From positions 62,001 to 126,000 of the forward strand of contig CAJSYJ010000004.1 of NCBI GenBank assembly GCA_910574205.1: a stretch of 64,000 bases of DNA, in the 5' to 3' direction. Below, piece after piece: positions 8,198-16,729 of this stretch. The notes under the pieces are model-generated. The model did not search any database, was not told where the DNA came from, and was given only the letters and a program-made list of their open reading frames with translations. Source of the DNA: Bacteroidales bacterium. Its GTDB lineage: Bacteria > Bacteroidota > Bacteroidia > Bacteroidales > Rikenellaceae. How positions within the stretch are numbered: position 1 is the stretch's first letter; the number at the start of each line of letters is the position of its first letter. Position numbers and translations under genes: made by a program.

Positions 8198-9223
8198 ATG
8201 AACAAGAGGGTACTCATAACGGGCGGCGCGGGATACATCGGTTCGCACACGGCAGTGGAGCTGCTCGGTGCGGGATACGATGTGGTCATAGCCGACAACC
8301 TGTCGAACAGCGACATAAGCAGCATAGAGGGCATACGCAGCATAACGGGGCGCGATGTCGATTTCGTCGAGGTCGACTGCTGCGACCGCGAGGCCTTCGC
8401 ACGGGTATTCGAGCGCTACGAGTTCGACTCGGCCATACACTTCGCCGCATCGAAGGCCGTAGGCGAGTCGGTATCGGAGCCGCTGAAATACTACCGCAAC
8501 AACCTCCTCTCGCTGATAAATCTCGTGGACCTGATGCGCGAGTACGGCCGCCGCAACATAGTCTTCTCGTCGTCGGCCACGGTATACGGCGAGGCGGAGC
8601 AGCTGCCCGTGACGGAGCTCACGCCGCGCAAGAGCGCGACATCGCCCTACGGCAACACCAAGCAGATATGCGAAGACATACTGCGCGACTCGGTGGCGGC
8701 CTACGGCACGCTCAACGGCATATCGCTCAGATATTTCAACCCGATGGGGGCGCATCCGTCGGCACTCATAGGCGAGCTGCCGCGCGGGGTGCCCAACAAT
8801 CTGGTTCCGTTCATCACGCAGACGGCGGCGGGAGTCAGGGAGTGTCTGAGCATATTCGGCGACGACTACCCCACACCCGACGGCTCGTGCATACGCGACT
8901 ACATCGACATCGTGGATCTGGCGCGGGCGCACGTAGCGGCCATAGAGCGCATGACCGGCGGCAGGAGCAAGAGCAGTTATGAGATATTCAACATCGGCAC
9001 CGGCCGCGGGGTATCGGTAAAAGAGCTCGTCGAGGCATTCGAGCGCGTCAACGGCGTGAAGGTAAACCGCAGGACGGCACCCAAGAGAGCGGGCGACATA
9101 GCCGCGATATGGGCAGACACGACGCTGGCCGGCGAGGAGCTGGGCTGGAAGGCCGAGCGGTCGATCGAGCAGACGCTCGATGCGGCATGGCGCTGGGAGA
9201 AGCGCATACGCGGATTGAAATAA
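8198..9223 (+). CDS. galE: UDP-glucose 4-epimerase
   Basis: 341 residues. It interconverts UDP-glucose and UDP-galactose (Leloir pathway and cell-surface sugar supply) in the cytoplasm, using bound NAD. The Rossmann motif GGAGYIG is at 9-15, the catalytic serine lies in FSSSATVYG (Ser126), and the YxxxK pair is Tyr151/Lys155 in SPYGNTK. The ending SIEQTLDAAWRWEKR is typical of the family and the length is normal. The frame is open upstream to 8072, but that region is the repeat, so the ATG at 8198 is used. It seems monocistronic; the next gene starts 88 bp later. Confidence 0.95.
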   Translation: MNKRVLITGGAGYIGSHTAVELLGAGYDVVIADNLSNSDISSIEGIRSITGRDVDFVEVDCCDREAFARVFERYEFDSAIHFAASKAVGESVSEPLKYYRNNLLSLINLVDLMREYGRRNIVFSSSATVYGEAEQLPVTELTPRKSATSPYGNTKQICEDILRDSVAAYGTLNGISLRYFNPMGAHPSALIGELPRGVPNNLVPFITQTAAGVRECLSIFGDDYPTPDGSCIRDYIDIVDLARAHVAAIERMTGGRSKSSYEIFNIGTGRGVSVKELVEAFERVNGVKVNRRTAPKRAGDIAAIWADTTLAGEELGWKAERSIEQTLDAAWRWEKRIRGLK

Positions 9224-9311
9224 GCGACCGGCAGGCGCACGGGGACAGAAGACACAATAAAACCCCACGCCGCAGCGTTGCACTGTTTGAAATGGATATA
9301 ATATACGTCAG

Positions 9312-9944
9312 ATGAAACGATTGATTACACTCATACTGCTTGCGGCCTTCATAGCGCAGCCGGCAGATGCGCGCAGACGCGAGACGCCCGAGGAGGCGGC
9401 CAAGAAGATGCGTAGTTATTCGGGCTGGGAGATAGGCGCGAGCGGCAGGGTCAACTTCATATTCTACGAGTTGCAGCGCATGAAGATCGCCTCGGAGGAT
9501 CCGGTAAGCGCATACCGCATACCCAAAAAGCAGCTCGTCGGCGGGCAGATAACGTTCAACGCGGGACGTTTTCTCGACAACCACTGGAAGATAGGCATCG
9601 AGACCGGCATACAGATACAGTATAACGGACCGGTGGTACCGATATACGCCACGGCGCACTACTACTACGGCAAGCGCAAGAACTGTCTGTTCAACTACCT
9701 CAACGCCGGTACCAATATACTCTTCGAGCACGGCCCGAGAATGGGCGGCACGTTCGGCGCGGGCGGCGGATACCGCCTCAGGGTCAAGGACAGCGACATG
9801 AACATCGATCTTATGATCGGCTACCAGCTCTCGATGCTCAGCCCCCGTCCGGTGGTCAACGGCAACTTCGCATTCGACCGCAAGGACATAAGCTACAAGG
9901 CATTGAACCAAATGGCCTATTTCGGAATAGGTGTCACATTCTGA
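9312..9944 (+). CDS. Outer-membrane beta-barrel protein, unknown function
   Basis: 210 residues with a signal peptide (MKRLITLILLAAFIAQPADA, cleavage near residue 20). The mature protein is rich in alternating aromatic strands (GWEIGASGRVNFIFYEL, WKIGIETGIQIQYN, GGTFGAGGGYRLRV) and ends FGIGVTF, the terminal aromatic expected for an outer-membrane barrel. It looks like a small 8-10 strand porin-like barrel of the type common in Bacteroidales; ligand and role are unknown. A GC-rich terminator hairpin follows at 9994-10029. Confidence 0.65.
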   Translation: MKRLITLILLAAFIAQPADARRRETPEEAAKKMRSYSGWEIGASGRVNFIFYELQRMKIASEDPVSAYRIPKKQLVGGQITFNAGRFLDNHWKIGIETGIQIQYNGPVVPIYATAHYYYGKRKNCLFNYLNAGTNILFEHGPRMGGTFGAGGGYRLRVKDSDMNIDLMIGYQLSMLSPRPVVNGNFAFDRKDISYKALNQMAYFGIGVTF

Positions 9945-9993
9945 CAAACGGACTTTCCAGCGGCTCAGGCCGCATCGATAACTTTCGGCGACG

Positions 9994-10029
9994 CCGCCCT
10001 GCGCAACATGCGACGGGGCGGTTTCATTT
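9994..10029 (+). terminator. Terminator after the outer-membrane barrel gene
   Basis: CCGCCC (9994-9999) pairs with GGGCGG (10016-10021), followed by TTTCATTTT. It lies between convergent genes. Confidence 0.5.
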
Positions 10030-10065
10030 TGTGCCTGCGGCTTTGCAGCAGGCCGTCTGACGGCT

Positions 10066-10530
10066 CTACCGCCGAAAACGCGGAGTGATGTCCTCCGCCG
10101 TGCCGTCCGCGAGTATGCGGTACATGCGCTGGTTGGTAGTCTCGGATGCAAGACCGCCCAGCGACTCGACCCAGCCGCCCAACTTTATATAGTCGAACGC
10201 ACGGCGGTCGATAAGATCGGGCAAAACATCCCGTCCCGAGTACCACGCCACGGCCAGCGCAGGACACAGCCGCCGTATCTCGCGCGCGGCATGCTCGACC
10301 TCGGCGGGCGCGGCGTCGCCGCCCATAAGGGCGACGCATGTCACACGACTGCCGTAACGCGCGAGCAGCGCCGCCAAAGCGTCGTCGTCGAGCGGATCGC
10401 CGACATCCTCCCTCAGATGCGGGCTGTGGCAGCCCGGGCACCGCAGCGGACAGCCCGTAAGGTTGACGGCGAGCGTCGTATGGTCGGGCACCTCGGCGAA
10501 TACTATGTCGTAATTCCAGAACTTCAACAT
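10066..10530 (-). CDS. nrdG: Anaerobic ribonucleotide reductase activating protein (radical SAM)
   Basis: 154 residues. NrdG uses a [4Fe-4S] cluster and S-adenosylmethionine to make the glycyl radical on NrdD. The CxxxCxxC cluster motif is Cys27, Cys31 and Cys34 (CPLRCPGC), and ALMGGDA corresponds to the SAM-binding GGE-like segment. The start MLKFWNYDIV is chosen over an ATG 7 codons upstream because that one lies inside nrdD and is not conserved in style. It begins 4 nt after the nrdD stop, so both are made from one mRNA under the cobalamin riboswitch. Confidence 0.93.
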   Translation of the reverse strand: MLKFWNYDIVFAEVPDHTTLAVNLTGCPLRCPGCHSPHLREDVGDPLDDDALAALLARYGSRVTCVALMGGDAAPAEVEHAAREIRRLCPALAVAWYSGRDVLPDLIDRRAFDYIKLGGWVESLGGLASETTNQRMYRILADGTAEDITPRFRR

Positions 10531-10534
10531 AGCT

Positions 10535-12628
10535 CTACTCGGCCTTGGCATAGTGGCGGCGCGAGGCCTCCTGCTGCCGCGCGGCGGAGAAATTCGACAC
10601 GCGCTTCATATAGCCGATAACGCGCGTGAGATAGTCGAGATGCTCCGAGCCGCAGGCGGGGCAGTGTTTCAGATAGCGCTTGTCGATATGGCCGCAGTCG
10701 TTGCAGACCGTATTGGGAATATTGAACGTAAAGTAGTTGCACCCCTCGGCCGCAGCCACGCGCAGCAGGTGGCGGTACTGCTCCTTCGACAGATGATCTT
10801 CGAGATTCATGTGCAGCGCCGAGCCACCCGTGAGATGCTCGATATACTTGCGGCCGTGCAGGCGGAACTTGTCGACGATGTTGAGCGATTCGTCCTCCAC
10901 GACGTAGAAATAGGAGTTGTAGCAGTCGCGCGGCACGGCGTAACCGTCCTCGCGGTCCCACTTGGCATGCTTGACGCCGACATTCTCGGCCGGGATCATC
11001 TCGCAGTTGAACATCAGCTCCTTGGTGCGGTACTTCTTGTTGCAGCGCTCGATGAGCCCCAGCACCTGCTGCACGAAGTCGGCATAGGCGTCGTTGTCGT
11101 CGATCCTCAGACCGAGGAACTCGGCCGCCTCGACAAGGCCGTTGACGCCTATGGTCAGATACTGGCGTGCGAGGTTGATGTAGCCCGCGTCGAACAGAGG
11201 CAGCATGCCCTTGGCCTGCAACTCTTTGAGATTCTCGTTATAGGCCGTCTGCACCTTATGCACCAGATCGACGATCTCTTCCAGGAACGTAAGATAGTGC
11301 ATACCGTTTTTGGCGGCATACTGGATGCAACGGTTGAGGTTGACCGTAAGCACGCTCTTGGAGCCGGTCGACACGCCTCCCGCACCCAGCGTATAGCTGA
11401 ACCCGTTGTCCTGTATCTCGTTGCGCAGGCGGCAGCATGACGAGAGCGAGTCGGCATTGTCGCTGATGTAGGTAAAGAACGAGTGGCCGGCGGCATACAT
11501 TTCGGCCGTGATGTCTCCCCATTCGCGGTCTTTGACGTCGCCGTTTTCGGTCAGCAGAGCCATAGTCTCGACCGGAAACGTCAGCACCGTTTTCAGGCGC
11601 TCGGCGTTGAACCACGTCATGAAGCGGCGCTGCAACCACGACAGCGACTCCCAGTCGGGTCGCGAGCCGTCGGGGAAGCGAAATTCGCCGAAGAGCGATT
11701 CGAAGTAATAGCGGTCGTAATAGGCTATATTCCAGAATACGGCCTGAAAGTTACGCGCACCGGTGGGCTGGTTGATCGAGTAGACGATCTGCTCGAAGCA
11801 GTCGGTTATGACCTTGTCTATGGTGCGGCGCTTGGACGAGAGATCGACGATCTTATCGGCATGTTTGAAGTAGTCAGCCCCGTACTCCTGAGCCACGAAG
11901 TAGTTCATATACATAAGGAACTCGGGCGTGGCGCAGGCGCCCGACAGCATCGACGAGACGATGAAGACCATGTTGACGAAGCCGCCGCAGAAGGATTTGA
12001 GGTTGGTCGGCCGCGTCGAGTTGCCGCCCACCGACAGAGTACCGCCCAGCAGCCACGGATACATCGTTATAGAGGCGCAGTAATTGGCCATGGATGTCTC
12101 GTCGTTCTTGTAGATGAAGTGGTTGTTGAGCAGATACATATATCTGTCCGAAAGCTCCTTGCCGTACATGGCTTTGAGACGGTCGGTCAGCAGGCGGCGG
12201 TTGAGGCGGATGAAGTTCTGCTTGGGCAGCTCGCCGATGAGCGTGGCTATGTTCTTGTTCTCGACGTTGGCGTTGGCGTCGTACTTCGAGCCGCTGGCGG
12301 GGTTCGACGCATCGCAGTAGTTTATCAGGAAGTCGAGTTTCTCGCGGTCGTCGCGCTCCTCGGAGTGCTTCTGGCGATAGAGCATATAGCTCTTGGCCAC
12401 GGCGTAGTAACGCTCGGCCATGAGCGCGACCTCGACCTGATTCTGAATCTCCTCGACGCTCATGCCGTCCGAGACGTGCACGCGGCTGAGGATCTGCGTC
12501 AGGTCCTCGTCGGTGGCGTAGCCGCCCACGGACAGGAACGCCTTTCTGACTGCGCGCTTGATCTTCTCGACCGAAAACGGTTTGCGCTTGCCGTCGCGCT
12601 TGACGATGTAAATCTCCGAAATACCCAT
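10535..12628 (-). CDS. nrdD: Anaerobic (class III) ribonucleoside-triphosphate reductase
   Basis: 697 residues. It reduces ribonucleoside triphosphates to dNTPs without oxygen, using a glycyl radical. An ATP-cone allosteric domain occupies the N-terminus (IVKRDGKRKPFSVEKIKRAV). Near the C-terminus are the zinc cysteines CNDC and CPAC, then RVIGYMKRV with the radical glycine at Gly672. The start MGISEIYIVKRDG is used; the longer upstream frame runs through the riboswitch. About 300 nt of leader, including the cobalamin element, separate it from the promoter at 12933-12963. Confidence 0.95.
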   Translation of the reverse strand: MGISEIYIVKRDGKRKPFSVEKIKRAVRKAFLSVGGYATDEDLTQILSRVHVSDGMSVEEIQNQVEVALMAERYYAVAKSYMLYRQKHSEERDDREKLDFLINYCDASNPASGSKYDANANVENKNIATLIGELPKQNFIRLNRRLLTDRLKAMYGKELSDRYMYLLNNHFIYKNDETSMANYCASITMYPWLLGGTLSVGGNSTRPTNLKSFCGGFVNMVFIVSSMLSGACATPEFLMYMNYFVAQEYGADYFKHADKIVDLSSKRRTIDKVITDCFEQIVYSINQPTGARNFQAVFWNIAYYDRYYFESLFGEFRFPDGSRPDWESLSWLQRRFMTWFNAERLKTVLTFPVETMALLTENGDVKDREWGDITAEMYAAGHSFFTYISDNADSLSSCCRLRNEIQDNGFSYTLGAGGVSTGSKSVLTVNLNRCIQYAAKNGMHYLTFLEEIVDLVHKVQTAYNENLKELQAKGMLPLFDAGYINLARQYLTIGVNGLVEAAEFLGLRIDDNDAYADFVQQVLGLIERCNKKYRTKELMFNCEMIPAENVGVKHAKWDREDGYAVPRDCYNSYFYVVEDESLNIVDKFRLHGRKYIEHLTGGSALHMNLEDHLSKEQYRHLLRVAAAEGCNYFTFNIPNTVCNDCGHIDKRYLKHCPACGSEHLDYLTRVIGYMKRVSNFSAARQQEASRRHYAKAE

Positions 12629-12739
12629 ATCGTTAAATTTTTTATTCGATACGAAGCGGTCCCCCGACACGTGCCGGAGAGGTATGCTGTCGCTCGCTGA
12701 GTGATTAATAGTATGTATCGCGCCGCCGCTCCAAATCCC

Positions 12740-12925
12740 GAGAACGGACACCGCTGCCGACAAGGCAGGTCTTCTGACTCGCTCCCGTTGCGCGCCTTCC
12801 CGTCGTAGACAGTGGCAAAAGAGTGCACAACTCTTATCGGAGCTTACAGCTACGGGCATAGTTCCTGAGTCTCACAGGATTCCCTTTTAATTCCCGGGTC
12901 GGCCGACGCCGGCCGGAAGCCTTGT
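12740..12925 (-). ncRNA. Cobalamin (B12) riboswitch upstream of nrdDG
   Basis: On the minus strand, in order, are AGGGAATCCTGTGAGACTCA (12862-12885 region), a GTAGCTGTAAGCTCCGAT core (about 12838-12853), GCCACTG (12810-12816), GGGAAGGC (12794-12801) and GTCAGAAGACCTGCC (12765-12779). These are the conserved blocks of the AdoCbl/B12 aptamer in the right order. Such switches normally turn expression off when cobalamin is present. Lying between the promoter and nrdD, it should repress the B12-independent reductase when B12 is plentiful. Confidence 0.88.
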
Positions 12926-12932
12926 TCGCAAA

Positions 12933-12963
12933 CAAAGGTATGAATAATCGTGCTAACGGCAAA
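12933..12963 (-). promoter_or_regulatory. Promoter of the riboswitch-nrdDG transcript
   Basis: On the minus strand TTTG (12960-12963), a 19-bp spacer, then TACCTTTG (12933-12940): an exact fit to the Bacteroidota -33/-7 consensus, placed just before the riboswitch. Confidence 0.75.
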
Positions 12964-13124
12964 CGCCGCGGCGATATTTTATAAACAAAAAATAGACAAT
13001 GCCGGGCAGGGCACGCCGCACCGCCATATCGGTCGGGCCTAACGCGCATGGCAGGCTTGCCCGGCCGTGCCGTGGCGCGGAAAAGGCCGGGAGGATTTCA
13101 GCCGGACGGTCGACGCCGGCAGCG

Positions 13125-13928
13125 CTACCTGCCGCCGAGGGGGTCGAGACGGAATATGCGCTCGGCCGTAAGCGACGTGGCGGCGGCCACCTCGTCGGGC
13201 GCAAGCCCCTTGACGGCGGCGACCTTCTCGCAGATATATGTCAGGTAGGAAGACTCGTTGCGTCGGCCGCGCAGAGGCTCGGGCGTAAGATACGGAGAGT
13301 CGGTTTCGAGCACCATTTCGTCGAGAGCAATGGCGCGCACAGCCTCGTCGAGGCGTCCGTTGCGGAATGTCGCAACGCCGCCTATGCCGAAAACGAAATC
13401 GCCGCACGCGCGAAGCGTGCGATAGAGATCTGGGTCGGCCGAGAATGCGTGGAATATGCCGCGAAGCCCGCGGCCGCGGTAGGCGCGTATCACGTCCGTC
13501 ATTCGCTCCCACGCCGAGCGCGTATGTATGACAACGGGCAGGTCGTACTGCAATGCCAACTCGATCTGCGCATGCAGAGACTCGGTCTGCTCCGTAAGAT
13601 AGGCATCGCTCCAATAGAGATCGAGCCCCGTTTCGCCTATGCCGTAGAGACGCTCGACGGGCGGCTCGCGCAGCAGGCGCTCGACGGCGTCCAGCTCGTC
13701 GCGCCAGCGGGGGTTGTCGTTGACCGAAGTCGGATGCAGCCCCGCCATAGGCAGACAGAGAGATGGATGACGGCGCGCGAGGTCGAACATCCTCCCGCGG
13801 CTCCCGGAGTCGATATCGGGCAGCATGATGCGCCCGACACCTGCGGCCTTGCAACGCTCGATGACCGCATCGCGATCGTCGTCGAAAGCCTCGTCGTATA
13901 TGTGAGAGTGGGTATCGATAAGGTACAT
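13125..13928 (-). CDS. tatD: TatD family metal-dependent hydrolase/DNase
   Basis: 267 residues. TatD proteins are TIM-barrel metallo-hydrolases with 3'-5' exonuclease or quality-control roles in the cytoplasm. Metal ligands are visible: DTHSHIYD at the N-terminus, GETGLDLYW, HTR, FHAFSADP and the C-terminal LETDSPYLTPEPLRGRRNE. The start MYLIDTHSH is chosen because the hydrolase domain begins at once; the frame open upstream overlaps dprA. It follows the dprA stop by 5 nt, so the two are co-transcribed. Confidence 0.92.
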   Translation of the reverse strand: MYLIDTHSHIYDEAFDDDRDAVIERCKAAGVGRIMLPDIDSGSRGRMFDLARRHPSLCLPMAGLHPTSVNDNPRWRDELDAVERLLREPPVERLYGIGETGLDLYWSDAYLTEQTESLHAQIELALQYDLPVVIHTRSAWERMTDVIRAYRGRGLRGIFHAFSADPDLYRTLRACGDFVFGIGGVATFRNGRLDEAVRAIALDEMVLETDSPYLTPEPLRGRRNESSYLTYICEKVAAVKGLAPDEVAAATSLTAERIFRLDPLGGR

Positions 13929-13933
13929 AACGG

Positions 13934-15028
13934 TTATAATTTTTCGTATCGGCGTCCCGGCAGGCAGCGCACGACGCCCTTCAATTCGAGCTGCATGAGC
14001 AGCTGCGACAGCTCGCCCACCGAGAGTGACGAGGCATCCGCGAGACGTTGCAAATCGAGCGTATCGTCGTCGGCGAAGCAACTCAACAGCATCGCTTCGG
14101 CCGCCGTAAGTGCAGCAGCTTCCGCTCCTCGCGAAGAGCGTAAGGAGTCGGTCTGCCACCCCAACTCCTCGATTATGTCGTCGGCCGTCATCACAAGACG
14201 CGCCTTATTGTTGCGGATAAGATTGTTCGTGCCGCGCGAGGCGGTATCCGTCGCCCGGCCGGGCAGCGCCATTACCGTGCGGCCGTAGGAGTCGGCGATA
14301 GCCGCCGTCGACAGCGAACCGCCCGAAGCGGGCGACTCCACCACCACGAGCCCTGCGCCGAGGGCTGCGACGATTCGGTTGCGGGCAAGGAAATAGGAGC
14401 CGTTCTGGCGCGTCTGCGAGTGCAGCTCGCTCACTATCGCACCGCCCGACGAGACGATATCTTCGGCCAGACGCCGGTGCGGCGCAGGCGTGACATCGGG
14501 CAGAGCGTTGGCTACGACGGCAACCGTCTTCGCTCCGTAGGCGAGCGCGGCGCGGTGGCATGCGGCATCGACGCCGTAGGCAAGACCGCTCACGACCGAC
14601 AGATCGCCCAGACGCGAGCAGAGCCCCTCGACCAGCATCTGACACATGCGTTGGCCTGTGGGCGTGATCTCGCGCGTACCTACCATAGAGAGTGTCCGGC
14701 ACGAAAGCGCCCCGACGCTGCCGCGTACATATATCACGTGGGGATAATCGGGCGTAAGCCGCATGGGCTGAGGATAGTCGGGATCGGTAGAGGCCACGGC
14801 CTTTATGGCATGACGACGGCAATAGTCGGCTTCGCGCTCGGCCTGCCGCAGCGCCTCGCGGCGGACGATGCGGCGTGCGACATCCTCGCGAAGATGCGCC
14901 CCGGCCACCAGCTCCTCCTGCGAGGCGGAGAATATTCTCACGGCGGTGCCGAAGTGCTCCAACAGGTGCACGGCGCCGCGCACGCCCAGCCCGGGCGTCA
15001 TGGTAAGGGCTATGTCGAAGATATCCAT
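13934..15028 (-). CDS. dprA: DNA processing protein DprA/Smf
   Basis: 364 residues. DprA binds incoming single-stranded DNA during natural transformation and loads RecA. An N-terminal HhH-like region (TMTPGLGVRGAVHLLEHFG) precedes the Rossmann-like DprA domain with MVGTREITPTGQRM, SGLAYGVDAACHRAAL, YFLARNRIVAALG and VVVESPASGGSLSTA. A C-terminal winged-helix-like segment (TLDLQRLADASSLSVGELSQLLMQLELKGVV) completes the usual architecture. It is first in a two-gene unit with tatD. A comEC homologue lies at 48.2 kb. Confidence 0.94.
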   Translation of the reverse strand: MDIFDIALTMTPGLGVRGAVHLLEHFGTAVRIFSASQEELVAGAHLREDVARRIVRREALRQAEREADYCRRHAIKAVASTDPDYPQPMRLTPDYPHVIYVRGSVGALSCRTLSMVGTREITPTGQRMCQMLVEGLCSRLGDLSVVSGLAYGVDAACHRAALAYGAKTVAVVANALPDVTPAPHRRLAEDIVSSGGAIVSELHSQTRQNGSYFLARNRIVAALGAGLVVVESPASGGSLSTAAIADSYGRTVMALPGRATDTASRGTNNLIRNNKARLVMTADDIIEELGWQTDSLRSSRGAEAAALTAAEAMLLSCFADDDTLDLQRLADASSLSVGELSQLLMQLELKGVVRCLPGRRYEKL

Positions 15029-15114
15029 ATCGTATTACAGGCCGATCGGATGATAAAGATAGCGATATATATCGAAACCGGCAAATATCGGGCGGCGATT
15101 CCTCTGCGGAGCAT

Positions 15115-15170
15115 AAAAGAGCCCGGCTCGGCCGCGATATAATATAGTATCGCGGCAGGGACTGGCTCTT
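15115..15170 (-). terminator. Strong hairpin terminator upstream of dprA
   Basis: Outer stem AAGAGCC/GGCTCTT (15117-15123 with 15164-15170) encloses an inner perfect stem CCGCGATA/TATCGCGG (15132-15139 with 15148-15155). On the minus strand it ends in TTTT. It has no intact gene in front of it, which suggests it belonged to the decayed gene at 15185-15290. Confidence 0.6.
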
Positions 15171-15184
15171 GTCGCAATGGTGCG

Positions 15185-15290
15185 CTACTCGATGTCACGG
15201 ACGCATCCGACGCAGTTGGCATCCGCTCCCGCGAGAGTGCCAGACCGTTGGCGGAGTAGCGGCGAAAACAGCGGATGCAACAGCCGCCTT
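15185..15290 (-). pseudogene. Possible remnant of a fimbrillin/FISUMP-type protein C-terminus
   Basis: The minus strand encodes ANCVGCVRDIE followed by a stop at 15185. This resembles the SVRCVRD-type end of fimbrillin and major-paralogous-domain proteins (the gene at 29208 ends GLSVRPVRD). Just upstream YSANGLALSR appears in another frame, as after a frameshift. Only the tail is recognisable. The terminator at 15115-15170 sits where it would for such a gene. The upstream stretch to 15603 holds no intact gene. Low confidence. Confidence 0.3.
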
Positions 15291-15603
15291 TCGGGGTATA
15301 TATTATACCGCCACGATTGGGCTGCGACTCGGGAGGCTGCTTCTCTTCGTTTATAGCCGGCCGCACATATCTTTTCGCAGCTCCTGCCCGACATTTCAAA
15401 CTGTCGGCATTAACAGAGAGAGTCGGGCCTGCTATGTATTGCGCGGCAAAGAACGGATACGCCCCAAATAACGTCTGAGCAATGCCGGCAGCAAGCTCCC
15501 GGCGGACTATGCCGGGACAAGGTTGGAGAGGGGGGGGGCAGATATTCGACAGCGCACTATGCCGGAAAAGGCGAAAGAGAGAAGGAAGGGCGGAAATATA
15601 CGA

Positions 15604-15633
15604 CAAAAAAACAGCCCCCTGAAAGGAGGCTGT
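15604..15633 (-). terminator. Terminator of the exb operon
   Basis: Stem ACAGCCyCCT/GGAGGCTGT (15611-15633) followed on the minus strand by a T7 run (15604-15610), 24 bp after the last exbD. Confidence 0.85.
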
Positions 15634-15656
15634 CCGATAACAGAGTGTATGTCGAA

Positions 15657-16112
15657 TTACTTCTGACGTGCAGCGTAAGAGATCTTATTGGCCTGAGCCT
15701 TACGAAGCTCCTGCTTGACGTCGGTTACGATACCCATAGTAGAGTTCTCATCGACACGAAGATTGACCGTAAGTTTAGAGCGTTCCGCCTCATCGCGACG
15801 CTCGACCTCCGACGCGATGAAATCGCGAATGGCGGCCGTCGACTGGAAAGAGTCGTTGAGCTGGATGCGGGGAGCCGAACCGGCGACGTTCTGCTGGTCG
15901 AGCGGAACACCCACATAGATGCTTATCAGATTCTTCTTGTCGAGTTTCGTAATTTCGGTAGCTTGCGGCAGAACATTGGTCACGATCACATCCTTCTCAC
16001 GCATCGAAGTCGACACCATGAAGAAGAACAGAATCATGAAGATAACATCGGGAAGTGACGATGTCGAAAGTTTGGGCACCTCTTTCTTGCCCTTCTTAGC
16101 CATTACTGCCAT
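15657..16112 (-). CDS. exbD: ExbD/TolR family protein (second copy)
   Basis: 151 residues. A cytoplasmic basic N-terminus (KKGKKEVPKLSTSSLPD) precedes one membrane helix (VIFMILFFFMVSTSM) and a periplasmic domain, the ExbD/TolR plan. The Asp just before the helix (SSLPDVIF) corresponds to the proton-conducting residue. ExbB-ExbD use proton flow to drive TonB. Start is MAVMAKKG or the internal Met at residue 4. It follows the other exbD by 3 nt. Confidence 0.9.
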   Translation of the reverse strand: MAVMAKKGKKEVPKLSTSSLPDVIFMILFFFMVSTSMREKDVIVTNVLPQATEITKLDKKNLISIYVGVPLDQQNVAGSAPRIQLNDSFQSTAAIRDFIASEVERRDEAERSKLTVNLRVDENSTMGIVTDVKQELRKAQANKISYAARQK

Positions 16113-16115
16113 AAC

Positions 16116-16721
16116 TTACTTCTTCTTAGTTTGATCGTTAGGCTCGGCCTCCGAAATTCTCATCGGCACGAGCTTTGAAATAACGGTACGCTCATCGCTA
16201 TCCAGCTCGTCGAACGGACGCTTGAACATCTTCTGCGAGTAGTCCTCGCGGATGTCGTTGAAAGCGTGCGTAAGCTCGTTCTGAACATCGATATAGACCT
16301 TGTACTGAGTCTCCTTATCGGCCTTCAACGATACGACGCCCTCACTCATGGGATAGGTCTGGCCGTTGATAAGCGTGTCCTTCTTGTCCGAGCGGTCGGG
16401 GCTTTGCAGGAAGGTTTTGGTCTCCTGCGAGAGCTTAGACTCGTTCGTCATCCTGTTTCTAATCAAATCGGCAGCCGTATACTCAGCTTCGTCAACGAGG
16501 ATACGTCCTCCCTTAGATATGCTGACTTTAAGCACGTTACGCTCATTGACATCAGTATTGTCCTTTTGTTTCTCAGCGTCTACCCAAGGAGGCAGCACGC
16601 GTGTCATACCGGTGTCGACGTCCATCGTAGTGGCAACCAAGAAGAATATCAACAACAAGAAAGCAATATCCGCCATCGAACTGGCGTTGATCTCGTCGAC
16701 TTTTCTTTTCTTCTTTTCCAT
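16116..16721 (-). CDS. exbD: ExbD/TolR family protein (first copy, larger)
   Basis: 201 residues. MEKKKRKVDEINASSMADIAFLLLIFFLVATTMDVDTG shows the cytoplasmic tail, the SSMAD motif with the key Asp and the single helix; the rest is periplasmic. It is about 50 residues longer than its neighbour, mostly from an insert (TNESKLSQETKTFLQSPDRSDKKD). Two unequal ExbDs in tandem are usual in Bacteroidota and may form hetero-dimers around one ExbB pentamer. Confidence 0.9.
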   Translation of the reverse strand: MEKKKRKVDEINASSMADIAFLLLIFFLVATTMDVDTGMTRVLPPWVDAEKQKDNTDVNERNVLKVSISKGGRILVDEAEYTAADLIRNRMTNESKLSQETKTFLQSPDRSDKKDTLINGQTYPMSEGVVSLKADKETQYKVYIDVQNELTHAFNDIREDYSQKMFKRPFDELDSDERTVISKLVPMRISEAEPNDQTKKK

Positions 16722-16729
16722 TGCTCACA

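Noticed and set aside
15010..15606. 198-residue ORF upstream of dprA
   Set aside because: It runs through a terminator hairpin and into dprA and shows no coherent domain; only the short remnant was kept.
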